Assembly (NCBI GenBank): GCA_015698285.1
Contig: CP048685.1
Location: forward strand, 3,162,001-3,226,000
Length of the DNA: 64,000 nt
Direction: 5' to 3'
Origin: Candidatus Nitronauta litoralis
GTDB taxonomy: Bacteria; Nitrospinota; Nitrospinia; Nitrospinales; Nitrospinaceae
The position numbers and the translations under genes were made by a program. Every line of letters begins with the position of its first letter. Position 1 is the stretch's first letter. Under the pieces are notes generated by a model. It had not been told where the DNA came from and made no database searches. It saw only the letters and a program-made list of their open reading frames with translations. This document shows, piece by piece, positions 34,147 to 42,118 of this stretch.

Positions 34147-35333
34147 TTTATCTCGATAACGCAGCGACGACGCCGATGGACCCGGAAGTTATCGAGATAA
34201 TGAACCGTTCCATGCGCGAGGACTTTGCCAATTCAGGGACGGTATATTCTCTTGGAGTGGAAACCAATCGCAAGTTGGAAAAAGCACGAGCGGGAATCGC
34301 GCGGTTCCTGAACCTGCCCCCAGATTTTAATCTGATTTTTACTGGGGGAGGTAGTGAAGCCAATAACCTTTTCATTAAGGGGATTTGTTTTCCCAATAAA
34401 AGGGTTGCCAGTACAGGGCTTGACCACCCAAGTGTGACCGAAGCGATCGATTCTATGAAAGAATTTGGTAATGAACCGGTCCGATTGAAGGGGTACTCAA
34501 TAAAGGGCAGGCTCGAGGAAAAATTTATATCGGAATTGGTTGAAAATCGCGTGAGGCTGCTTTGTTTGACCCACGTCAATAATGAATTGGGAACTGTTCA
34601 GCCAATTGAAAAGGTTTCAAATATCCTAAGAGAAGGTTCCCCGCAAACAAGATTGTTCGTCGATGGAGTCCAGGCTGTGGGGAAAATTATCTACACTGAA
34701 AAATTCTGGCAGGGTCTTTCCGGGTATTCAATTTCTGCGCATAAATTCAATGGACCCAAGGGAATTGGTTTATTGGTTTATGATTCACGACTGAACTTAA
34801 ATCCTCAAATACATGGTGGAAAACAACAATATGGAGTAAGGTCCGGTACCCTGCCAGTGCCTCTGATTCTAGGCATGATGCATGCGTTGAAGCTGGCGAC
34901 AGCGCGAGTCAAAGAAACCTGCAATCATATGGAATCTCTCCATAAATTGCTGGTTGGAGGGTTGAGGCAGATAGAAACCGAAATACCCGAGTTGGATATA
35001 AAATTTAATTCAGAACCATCACAGGATTGGGCCCGACAATCCAGTGCCATTTTAAACTTCAGTTTTACACCCGTTGAAGGAGAGGTCTTGTTACACCATC
35101 TTGAAGAGAACAAAATTTTTGTAGGCTTGGGAAGTGCCTGCAGTGCCCACTCTAAAGAACCATCAAAAATTTTGATGGGAACAGGATGTACTGAAGAAGA
35201 AGCCCTCTGTAGTTTGCGGGTATCGTTCGGTGCTGGAAATACCAGGAATCATGTTGAAACGTTTTTAAAAGAATTTCGAGAAGCCTGGCTCGCCTTATAC
35301 CCTGCCTTCAGATCCCGGGTCGTATCCACGTGA
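34143..35333 (+). CDS. Cysteine desulfurase (NifS/IscS class, probably dedicated to ThiI)
   Basis: 396 residues, PLP-dependent. N-terminal 'IYLDNAATTPMDPEV', PLP-lysine in 'ISAHKFNGPKGIG' and active-site Cys in 'GLGSACSAHSKEPSKIL'. It takes sulfur from cysteine as a persulfide. It overlaps the thiI gene by four bases. A desulfurase beside a rhodanese-less ThiI is known in Bacillus (NifZ-ThiI), where it serves only tRNA thiolation; I infer the same here. No IscU or IscA lies next to it, which also argues against a general Fe-S role. Confidence 0.9.
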   Translation: MIYLDNAATTPMDPEVIEIMNRSMREDFANSGTVYSLGVETNRKLEKARAGIARFLNLPPDFNLIFTGGGSEANNLFIKGICFPNKRVASTGLDHPSVTEAIDSMKEFGNEPVRLKGYSIKGRLEEKFISELVENRVRLLCLTHVNNELGTVQPIEKVSNILREGSPQTRLFVDGVQAVGKIIYTEKFWQGLSGYSISAHKFNGPKGIGLLVYDSRLNLNPQIHGGKQQYGVRSGTLPVPLILGMMHALKLATARVKETCNHMESLHKLLVGGLRQIETEIPELDIKFNSEPSQDWARQSSAILNFSFTPVEGEVLLHHLEENKIFVGLGSACSAHSKEPSKILMGTGCTEEEALCSLRVSFGAGNTRNHVETFLKEFREAWLALYPAFRSRVVST

Positions 35334-36523
35334 TTAATAGAAGAACCCTCCTCATTCGTTACGATGAAATAGGATTAAAGGGCAGGAACCGGCGGTTTTT
35401 TATCGACCGGCTCCGTCAGAATATCCGGTCACGATTAAAGGATCTTGATGGTATTTCGATCAGTGTTCCTCACGGGCGGATTATTCTGGATTGTGACGAA
35501 GGCCAAACCGAGGCGGTGGTGCGAAGACTTGGATTTGTTCCTGGAATCGCTTCGCTCAGTGTGGGTGAAATGATGGAACCCGACCTTGATCTGATTTCAC
35601 AAAAGGGAATTAATTGGATTTCTCCCCTGCTTGAATCCAACCCGGCTCTTAAATTCTGCGTTAGGACAAAACGTTCCCATAAAGGGTATGAAAAGACATC
35701 CAGCGAAGTGGACCATGAAGTGGGTGGAAAAATTTTGCAGGCCCTTGGCAATCGGGGGTTGTCGGTCAATTTGGATCGGCCCGATTTTAAACTGGAAATT
35801 GAAATTGGAATGAACCACACGGTTGTGTTTCAGAATCGGGTTCCTGGTTTACGCGGTCTTCCAGTCGGCTCGGCTGGCAAGGTCCTCGGTCTTATTTCAG
35901 GAGGTATTGATAGCCCGGTGGCCATGTATCGTCTGATAAAAAGAGGTTGCCGGGTGCACGGTGTCTTTTTCGATAACCGCCCGTATATGGGGCAGGGAGG
36001 GTATGACAAGGTGATTCGGTTGTGTGGTGTGCTCAATCGTTTTCAGGAGTCCATGCGCCTGCGGGTGGTCCCATTTGAAAATATTCAAGTAGCGATTCGG
36101 GACCATTGCAGACCGGAAAACCGCGTTATTTTGTATCGCCGGATGATGTATCGCATTGCACAGGATATTGCTGATTCAGAAGGCTATAAAGCTCTGGTGA
36201 CAGGAGAGTCTCTGGGGCAGGTGGCCTCTCAAACTCTGGAAAATCTGGATGCTGTGTCAAGGGTGGTTGAAGGTGGGGTGTTCAGGCCTTTGATCGGGAT
36301 GGACAAAAATGAAATCATAGAAGAGTCCAAGGCAATCGGTACCTATAAAATCAGTATTGAACCACAACCCGACTGCTGTACGGTGTTCATGCCAGATCGC
36401 CCGGCTACCAAAGCCAAAATTCCGGAATTGGAAAACGACGAAACGCGGTATCCCTGGCGGGACCTCATGCAGGATGCTATAGAGAAAATAGAAGTGCTTG
36501 ACCCCGAGCCGTTACCGATCTGA
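35330..36523 (+). CDS. thiI: tRNA 4-thiouridine synthase ThiI, short form
   Basis: 397 residues. Makes 4-thiouridine at tRNA position 8 (and in some organisms helps thiamine synthesis). N-terminal ferredoxin-like and THUMP domains (about 1-165), PP-loop 'LISGGIDSPVAMY' (near 190) and 'DCCTVFMPDRPATKAK' near the C-terminus. The C-terminal rhodanese domain of the E. coli protein is missing, as in the Bacillus/archaeal type. Start is GTG in a GTGA overlap with the desulfurase gene. Its last 12 bases overlap the convergent folK end. Confidence 0.95.
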   Translation: MINRRTLLIRYDEIGLKGRNRRFFIDRLRQNIRSRLKDLDGISISVPHGRIILDCDEGQTEAVVRRLGFVPGIASLSVGEMMEPDLDLISQKGINWISPLLESNPALKFCVRTKRSHKGYEKTSSEVDHEVGGKILQALGNRGLSVNLDRPDFKLEIEIGMNHTVVFQNRVPGLRGLPVGSAGKVLGLISGGIDSPVAMYRLIKRGCRVHGVFFDNRPYMGQGGYDKVIRLCGVLNRFQESMRLRVVPFENIQVAIRDHCRPENRVILYRRMMYRIAQDIADSEGYKALVTGESLGQVASQTLENLDAVSRVVEGGVFRPLIGMDKNEIIEESKAIGTYKISIEPQPDCCTVFMPDRPATKAKIPELENDETRYPWRDLMQDAIEKIEVLDPEPLPI

Positions 36524-37009
36524 TTCTATCCTGTTTATGGTAGATGTGCCGTCCAGTTGAGTTACCAGTTCGCTGATACTTTTTGCATATGTCGGATGTA
36601 TCCAGTCCGGCGCAATATCCATCATTGGAATCAAAACAAAATCCCGTTCAGCAATTCCCGGATGCGGGACCTTGAGTCCGTCTTCATCGATGGTCTGGTC
36701 CCCGAAAAATAAAAGGTCGAGATCGATCAGGCGCGGTCCCCATTTTTCTTTCCTGACACGTCCCATTTTTATTTCAATATCGAGCAATGCATTTAATACT
36801 GTGCGAGGCTCAAGTGTCGTTTGAAATTGAGCGATTGCATTGATGAAATCAGGTTGATCCTGAACACCAAAAGGAGAAGTTTTATAAAGAGGGGAAAGAA
36901 GGGGGCTATACATTCCTTCTATTTTGGACAAGGCAACAAACGCAGTGTACAAATTATGCGCTGGCTGCTTGAGGTTGGACCCCAGTCCAATGAAGATGGT
37001 TTCGGGCAT
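36512..37009 (-). CDS. folK: 2-amino-4-hydroxy-6-hydroxymethyldihydropteridine pyrophosphokinase
   Basis: 165 residues, the normal FolK length. 'IFIGLGSNLKQPAHNL' at the start and the signature 'KWGPRLIDLDLLFFGD' with its catalytic Asp pair. It transfers pyrophosphate from ATP to the pterin precursor of folate. The gene is convergent with and overlaps the thiI 3' end. It is downstream of dapL on the same strand. Confidence 0.95.
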   Translation of the reverse strand: MPETIFIGLGSNLKQPAHNLYTAFVALSKIEGMYSPLLSPLYKTSPFGVQDQPDFINAIAQFQTTLEPRTVLNALLDIEIKMGRVRKEKWGPRLIDLDLLFFGDQTIDEDGLKVPHPGIAERDFVLIPMMDIAPDWIHPTYAKSISELVTQLDGTSTINRIESDR

Positions 37010-37056
37010 AGCCCCTTAGTCAAAAAGGTTTCCTGAAAGTTGGACTTTGTGCAAAG

Positions 37057-38286
37057 TTAAAATTCGAACTTCTCAGTCAACAATCGATTTTTTATTTCAC
37101 CCATAATGCGTTTCTCATCTTCCGCGTCTTTGGCTGCATAAGTTACCGAGAAACGCACATAGCTCCCCACGTTGTCCCAGGGAACAGTCGAGATGAGATG
37201 CTCGGTGATGAGGTACTGGGAGAAATCTTCCGCATTCTCAAATCTCCGTCCACCCTGAATGCCGACAGGTGCTTTTACATACAGGAAAAATGATCCTCCG
37301 GGCATGCTGGCATTAAATCCTACTCCATTTAATGTTTCTACCAGGAGTTGCAACCGGCGCTTATATTTGGCGACAGTTTGCTCGGTGATCTCCGGGTGGT
37401 TAAGGGCATAAATGCTGGCCTTCTGAATTGCAGCGAACTGGCCTGAATCGATGTTGTCTTTCACGTGTGAAAGGGCTTTTACGATCAGCTCATTACCAAC
37501 CCCGAATGCCATCCTCCATCCGGTCATGTTGTAGGCTTTCGACAGGGAGTGGAGCTCAATAGCGACATCCATACCACCGGGGATCGATAAAATACTCAAC
37601 CGCTCACCATTGTAGGTGAGGGCAGCGTAGGCCGCATCCTGAATAATGATGAGGTTATTGGATTTTGCAAAAGCGATGGCTTCTTCAAAAAACTTCCGAG
37701 TCGCCTGGGCTCCTGTGGGATTGTTGGGATAATTCAAATAAAGGATTTTTGCTTTTGCCGCCATTGCCGGATCGATACTCTTGAGGTCCGGCATAAACCC
37801 GTTTTCTTCTGTAAGAGGCAGATTGACTACTTCACCTCCAAGGTATTGGGCGTGGGTGCCCATTACGGGATATCCTGGAGTCGTCATGAAAACCACATCT
37901 CCCGGGTTTACAAACATCAAGGGAGCCATCGCCAGGCCGGGCTTGGAACCGATAGTGTGATTGACGTGTTTCGCCGGGTCCAAACCTTTGACCCCAAAAA
38001 CCGAATCCATATAATCCACTGCGGCCTTTTTGAATTCATCAATACCGTTATCTGTGTATCCACGATTTTCAGGCTTTTCGGCTTCTTCTTTAAGAGTCCT
38101 GACAACGCCAGGATCGGCCATGGAATCGGGTTCACCAACCCCCATATCGAACAGTTCCTTGCCGGGGTTTGCTTCAAGCGCCGCTCGCTTGGCGCGTTTT
38201 ATTTTTTCAAATTTATAGATCGTGGTGTCTTTGCCAAACTGGTTGCCGCCCAGTCGCTCGGCAAACAACTCCTGAATATAGCTCAT
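37057..38286 (-). CDS. dapL: LL-diaminopimelate aminotransferase
   Basis: 409 residues. Class I/II PLP aminotransferase. 'DMGVGEPDSMADPGVV' and 'GYTDNGIDEFKKAAVDYM' match DapL, which turns tetrahydrodipicolinate straight into LL-diaminopimelate for lysine and peptidoglycan. 'YLNYPNNPTGA' and PLP-lysine 'HSLSKAYNMTGWRMAF' are present. ATG 38286 with GGAG upstream gives the family's usual length; a longer frame to 38364 has no ribosome site. DapL is found in chlamydiae, plants, cyanobacteria, Nitrospira-like and deltaproteobacterial groups rather than in gammaproteobacteria, which helps place the organism. Confidence 0.9.
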   Translation of the reverse strand: MSYIQELFAERLGGNQFGKDTTIYKFEKIKRAKRAALEANPGKELFDMGVGEPDSMADPGVVRTLKEEAEKPENRGYTDNGIDEFKKAAVDYMDSVFGVKGLDPAKHVNHTIGSKPGLAMAPLMFVNPGDVVFMTTPGYPVMGTHAQYLGGEVVNLPLTEENGFMPDLKSIDPAMAAKAKILYLNYPNNPTGAQATRKFFEEAIAFAKSNNLIIIQDAAYAALTYNGERLSILSIPGGMDVAIELHSLSKAYNMTGWRMAFGVGNELIVKALSHVKDNIDSGQFAAIQKASIYALNHPEITEQTVAKYKRRLQLLVETLNGVGFNASMPGGSFFLYVKAPVGIQGGRRFENAEDFSQYLITEHLISTVPWDNVGSYVRFSVTYAAKDAEDEKRIMGEIKNRLLTEKFEF

Positions 38287-38672
38287 TGATTTCTCCGTAT
38301 TGGGACTGCAAGAAGGTTTGCTTAAGAAGGCGATCAATTTAGCCAAAAAGGGGGGGCCTGTCAAGACAGGGGGAATAGAGGTGCTGGAAGCATTTCAGGG
38401 AGTGATACAGCACGTTTTAGGCCAACCAACTGTTTTTATTAGATTAATTAAATAAATACGAATAACTATAAATAAATCAATGAGTTAATAAATTTTTATA
38501 ACATAGGAGTTTGTTTAAATTTAAATAAACTTTAGTCTTTTTAAAGGAAAAGAACAATAAAAATGAATCATTTTTGTTTTGTTTCCTGAACATTTTGTGT
38601 AAAATAAATCTATCCCTAAAAGTCGAACCAGAAAAGCGCTTATTTTTCAGCGTCCTTGAGAGGAGAAATCTC
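38287..38672. other. AT-rich intergenic region between dapL and the outer-membrane barrel gene
   Basis: 386 bases upstream of two divergent genes. It holds a 24-bp near-perfect palindrome (listed separately) and a ribosome site (AGGAG, 38661-38665) for the barrel gene. No open frame of note. Confidence 0.5.
38508..38531. promoter_or_regulatory. Near-perfect 24-bp palindrome, possible operator
   Basis: AGTTTGTTTAAA followed directly by TTTAAATAAACT: 11 of 12 positions are symmetric. It sits about 140 bases before the outer-membrane barrel gene and 220 before dapL, in a divergent control region. The symmetry suits a dimeric regulator, but the AT-richness raises the chance background. Confidence 0.35.
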
Positions 38673-39440
38673 ATGCAGTTGGCCCGATATTTCAAGAAAC
38701 CGATAACATGTATTCTGGTGAGCCTTATGCTTGCCGGTGGTCTGATCTCTTCCGCACAGGCGGAAACTTATGTTGGTGCTTCCGTAGGTGCATCCTTCGG
38801 TGGCAGCCTGGGCAATACCACTTATAGAGGAAATGCCCCTTTTACTGCTAATACCCTCACTATTCCTGAACTGGATCTGGATGCCTCCACCGCCTGGGGC
38901 GTTCGTGTGGGACATTATTTCTCATTTCTTCCATGGTTGGGTGTGGAATTCCAATGGTACCGTCGGCAGCCTGATGCAGACACCAGTGCCGTAACCCTGA
39001 CAGGATCCGTTCCTGGTGCAACCGGCCCATTTAATTTTACCGGGGCAGCAAATGCCAGTGCTATTGTTGACAATATGGATACCTTCGGGTTTTTGTTCAA
39101 CGTTCGTGCGCCGGAAAATATGGTCCAAAACTGGGGAGGAATCGAACCCTATGTAGGGGTAGGGCTTGCTGTAAACTCAATTGATATTGAAGAATTCCGC
39201 CTGTCCAACCCTGCAGGAACGTTTACTACAAGAAGTGCCAGTGCTGGCGATGTTGATGCAGGATTTCTGGGCCAGGTGGGTGCCAATTACATCATCAACA
39301 AACGTTTGCGTGCATTCGGTGAGTACAAATACACTCATGCCAATTTTACTTCGAACCAGTGGGATCCAACTGGAGTCACAGAAACGGATTTCGAAGATCA
39401 TACGGTTGTGTTTGGTTTGAAATTCACTTTGTTCGAATAA
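38673..39440 (+). CDS. Outer-membrane beta-barrel protein (OmpA-like transmembrane barrel)
   Basis: 255 residues from ATG 38673 with AGGAG eight bases upstream. Signal peptide (about 1-30, 'LMLAGGLISSAQA') followed by alternating strands of a small barrel: 'TYVGASVGASFGGSLGNT', 'WGVRVGHYFSFLPWLGVEFQ', 'GGIEPYVGVGLAVNSIDIE', 'RLRAFGEYKYTHANF' and a closing strand 'HTVVFGLKFTLFE'. No OmpA peptidoglycan-binding domain follows. Probably a structural or small-porin barrel. A strong terminator lies 50 bases after the stop. Confidence 0.85.
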   Translation: MQLARYFKKPITCILVSLMLAGGLISSAQAETYVGASVGASFGGSLGNTTYRGNAPFTANTLTIPELDLDASTAWGVRVGHYFSFLPWLGVEFQWYRRQPDADTSAVTLTGSVPGATGPFNFTGAANASAIVDNMDTFGFLFNVRAPENMVQNWGGIEPYVGVGLAVNSIDIEEFRLSNPAGTFTTRSASAGDVDAGFLGQVGANYIINKRLRAFGEYKYTHANFTSNQWDPTGVTETDFEDHTVVFGLKFTLFE

Positions 39441-39490
39441 AAAATTAAAGGTTCGTTTAGGGAAATTTCTCTCAGGATAGCGGGGGAATG

Positions 39491-39518
39491 GGGAGCGCCA
39501 TCGGCGCTCCCTTTTTTA
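39491..39518 (+). terminator. Strong intrinsic terminator after the barrel gene
   Basis: GGGAGCGCC, loop ATC, GGCGCTCCC then TTTTTT: a perfect nine-base G/C-rich stem with T tract. Its T tract reaches the last codon of the convergent cobT gene. Confidence 0.93.
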
Positions 39519-40571
39519 TTGCGCTGAATTTTTTTCGGATACACCGGCATCCCCGAAGGTCGCCATTTCATTGTAAAGTCGTACTCCTCCCTCCAGTAAG
39601 GTCATGGCCATGACAGCTCCTGTTCCTTCTCCCAGCCGCATTTCAAGATCCAGTAAGGGGAGAAGGTCAAGTTGTTCAAGGAATGCATCACTCGCAGGTT
39701 CCGCGGAGCGGTGCCCGGGAAACAAATATGCCCTAAGGTTGGGTTGAAGCGTTTGAGCCAGTGACGCAGCGGCACAGGAAATCACTCCATCGATCAGGAC
39801 CGGAGTGCCATTCGATGCCGCTCCAAGATAAAACCCCGCCATAGCTCCAATTTCAAAACCACCAAGCTTTGTGAGGACATCCACCGGGTCAGAGGAATCC
39901 GGTTGGTTCCGATTGATCGCTTTTTCGATCACTCTGATTTTATTTTGATGCGTGGCATCGTCTATTCCCGTGCCTCTCCCAGTCAATTCTGAAGGCGGCT
40001 TGGCATGTAAGACCGAAAGTATCGCTGTTGCAGAGGTGGTGTTGCCGATTCCCATGTCTCCGGCAACCAGTAAGTCGGCTCCTCCGACTGCCTTTTCCTG
40101 CGCAACTTGATAACCCAGATTCAGGGCATCTTCAGCTTGATTTCGCTCCATGGCGGGTTCCTGAACCATGTTGCGAGTACCGTTAGCGATTTTATGAGAT
40201 AAAAGTGTCGAGTGTTTCGGGAGAGGGGATTTGACCCCGACATCGACCACCGAAAGCTCAGCCCCTGCATGGCGTGCCAGGCTGTTGATGGCTGCTCCCC
40301 CGGCGATAAAATTGAGCACCATTTGTGCAGTGACTTCCTGCGGGTAGGCGCTGACTCCTTCCTCGACCACCCCGTGATCGGCGGCAAACAGAACGACAGC
40401 CTTCGATTTGATTTCACAGGACTCGGGTCCCTTGATAGCAGCGTAATGGGCTATCCAGTTTTCGAGTTCCCCAAGGCTGCCTCTGGGTTTGGTGAGATTG
40501 TCGAGATGGGCGCGAGCCTTTTCAAGATTGTCTTTAGAGATGGGAGATATTGGTTTAATAAAATTTTGCAT
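39516..40571 (-). CDS. cobT: Nicotinate-nucleotide-dimethylbenzimidazole phosphoribosyltransferase
   Basis: 351 residues. CobT makes alpha-ribazole phosphate, the lower-ligand nucleotide of B12. 'LDNLTKPRGSLGELENW' and the active-site block 'LEMRLGEGTGAVMAMTLL' with the catalytic Glu are clear, as is 'GDMGIGNTTSATAIL'. ATG 40571 is used; a TTG one codon before is also in frame. It follows the cytochrome gene by 40 bases on the same strand and is separated from the other cobalamin genes by the 41.7-46.4 kb island. Confidence 0.95.
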   Translation of the reverse strand: MQNFIKPISPISKDNLEKARAHLDNLTKPRGSLGELENWIAHYAAIKGPESCEIKSKAVVLFAADHGVVEEGVSAYPQEVTAQMVLNFIAGGAAINSLARHAGAELSVVDVGVKSPLPKHSTLLSHKIANGTRNMVQEPAMERNQAEDALNLGYQVAQEKAVGGADLLVAGDMGIGNTTSATAILSVLHAKPPSELTGRGTGIDDATHQNKIRVIEKAINRNQPDSSDPVDVLTKLGGFEIGAMAGFYLGAASNGTPVLIDGVISCAAASLAQTLQPNLRAYLFPGHRSAEPASDAFLEQLDLLPLLDLEMRLGEGTGAVMAMTLLEGGVRLYNEMATFGDAGVSEKNSAQ

Positions 40572-40611
40572 CAAACGGTCCCGTTGGGATGAAGGAATTT
40601 AATATTCAGAA

Positions 40612-41001
40612 CTATTCCTCCTCTTCTTCCTCTTCTATATCTTCCTCTGGGGCAATCCCCGCAGCCTGTTGAGAATAGCGCAGGTATTTAATGATTTCGG
40701 TGATTTCCTGGTCCGTATATTTGGATTTCTGCGAAGGCATTTTCCCTGAAGTGGAACCGTTGATGATGGTGTCGCGAATATCGTCGTCCGTAAAATCCGG
40801 GGGCAGGAATTCTGCGTCAATCAGTTTGGGGCCTTTTCCACCTCCCATGGCATCGGGTCCGTGGCAGTTTGAGCAGACTTTGTGGAAATACTCCTGCCCG
40901 GCCTGATACTCCTTGGGAACCGTTTTAGTAGGGCCTGGAGCACAGGCCGTAAGGGTTCCGAGGCCGGTAACCAGGACCAACCAGCTGATACGTTTTAACA
41001 C
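40612..41001 (-). CDS. c-type cytochrome lipoprotein with acidic tail
   Basis: 129 residues. Lipobox 'LTAC' (Cys20), one heme-binding motif 'CSNCH' (43-47) and a likely axial Met in 'SGKMPSQ'. The 'YFHKVCSNCHGPDAMGG' and 'EITEIIKYLRY' segments give a compact class I cytochrome c, anchored outside the cytoplasmic membrane or on the outer membrane. It ends in a run of glutamates. Electron partners are unknown. It lies two bases after the repeat-protein gene and 40 bases before cobT. Confidence 0.92.
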   Translation of the reverse strand: MLKRISWLVLVTGLGTLTACAPGPTKTVPKEYQAGQEYFHKVCSNCHGPDAMGGGKGPKLIDAEFLPPDFTDDDIRDTIINGSTSGKMPSQKSKYTDQEITEIIKYLRYSQQAAGIAPEEDIEEEEEEE

Positions 41002-41003
41002 TC

Positions 41004-41741
41004 TTACCTCCTTTTACGTTTGACGGTATCTATTTTTCCATCGTAATTGTTGTCCACTTCAACGCGGATCAGGTGACCTCTTGAATTGTAGTGGTCCCAG
41101 CGGTCCGCTGTGCTATCGCCATTCAGATCGTATTCAACCCGGATCCTTTTGTCACCTTTAAAATAATGCCATTGGTCCGGGTTCCCGTCCCCGGTAGTAT
41201 CAAACGCGGCGTGAGTCAATTCGCCTAGTTCTCCGATGTATTCCCAGGTATCGAATTTTCCGTCGGCATCACGGTCGCGTTCAACAAGAGACAACTGCTC
41301 GTCCTGGTTGAAAACCTTGCGAACCTCTGGTTTCCCATCGCCTTCGATATCTGTTTCGATCTGTTTTAGTCTGCCAAGGCGATCGTAATATTCAGTAAGG
41401 GACATAATTCCGGTAAAGATGGGATCCTTGCGAATGCGTATCAGCCCACCCTCCGCTGAATAATACTGGACCTGATCGATTTTGCCATTAAAATCCCGGT
41501 CAAGCTCCGCACGAATTAACACTCCGCGCGGATCATAATAGTCCGTCTGATCGATCTGCTCGTCGGCATTTTTATCGTATTCTATTTTGGTTGGAAGGCC
41601 GTTGGCAGTCTTGTGTTGCCATTGATCGATCAACCCATCCTCATCCAGATCAATAGGGAACACTTCTGAATTGGCATTTTGTATGAAAATACCGAAAAAA
41701 AGCAGGAGAGAAGCTCCAATATGTTTAATAGAAATGTTCAT
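41004..41741 (-). CDS. Exported repeat protein with EF-hand-like Ca-binding loops
   Basis: 245 residues: signal peptide (about 1-25) then nine copies of a unit with a period of about 25 residues. Each has a DxDxDG-type loop (at about 31, 56, 81, 106, 131, 156, 181, 205 and 230; e.g. 'DLDEDGLIDQW', 'DRDFNGKIDQVQYY', 'DNNYDGKID') and then an aromatic strand pair with 'GxLIR.E'. The fourth copy ('PIFTGIMSL') has decayed. The loops resemble calcium sites of dockerin/thrombospondin-type repeats; the arrangement suggests an extended Ca-stabilised solenoid. First gene of a probable unit with the cytochrome and cobT. Confidence 0.75.
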   Translation of the reverse strand: MNISIKHIGASLLLFFGIFIQNANSEVFPIDLDEDGLIDQWQHKTANGLPTKIEYDKNADEQIDQTDYYDPRGVLIRAELDRDFNGKIDQVQYYSAEGGLIRIRKDPIFTGIMSLTEYYDRLGRLKQIETDIEGDGKPEVRKVFNQDEQLSLVERDRDADGKFDTWEYIGELGELTHAAFDTTGDGNPDQWHYFKGDKRIRVEYDLNGDSTADRWDHYNSRGHLIRVEVDNNYDGKIDTVKRKRR

Positions 41742-42118
41742 CAGGGTGTAATGTTGTTTGTTTTGCTATCTAGATTATAAGGGAACAACCCCTTTTGAAA
41801 CAAATAATTGAAAGAATAAAACTTATGAGAAAGAATACTTTATATTAATTCATATAACCATTTTAAGGAAAAAGTACTTAAATTGAAAAATAGGGAATAA
41901 ATATGGAAATTAAAATTTTGGGCATAAAAATGTATTGAATTGTATTTTATCCGAAGTATTAGATTGGGTATGAAGAGTGTGTTTTAATTTCGGTAAGCAA
42001 TATTTATTTTTCAAGTAAAATTGAATTTTTATAAGGAGTGAGGGATATTTTTTATTGACAATAATTGGATTGGGGAACAATAATTAGCGATCCACTAAAA
42101 TTTAGATGAAAATTTAAA
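41742..42118. other. Strongly AT-rich leader of the acyltransferase cassette
   Basis: 377 bases without a gene. Composition changes abruptly from the neighbouring repeat-protein gene, marking the likely left edge of an acquired segment. A good promoter is present (listed next). A ribosome-like AAGGAG at about 42033 has no usable frame after it. I see no IS end or tRNA on this side. Confidence 0.5.
42055..42084 (+). promoter_or_regulatory. Candidate sigma70 promoter for the acyltransferase-methyltransferase cassette
   Basis: Perfect TTGACA (42055-42060), an 18-base spacer and AATAAT (42079-42084, 5 of 6). Transcription would begin near 42091, about 28 bases before the first start codon. No lux-box-like palindrome of the usual 20-bp form was seen at it. 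Confidence 0.55.

Noticed and set aside
41004-41741. Direct repeats that might be read as CRISPR or satellite DNA
   Set aside because: The 75-base periodicity encodes 25-residue protein repeats with varying DNA; there are no constant repeats with unique spacers. No CRISPR array is seen anywhere in the window.
42055-42118. A lux-box operator before the acyl-synthase gene
   Set aside because: No 18-20 bp dyad of the expected form near the promoter, and no LuxR-type autoinducer receptor in the cassette. The NarL-type regulator at 21 kb belongs to its own kinase.
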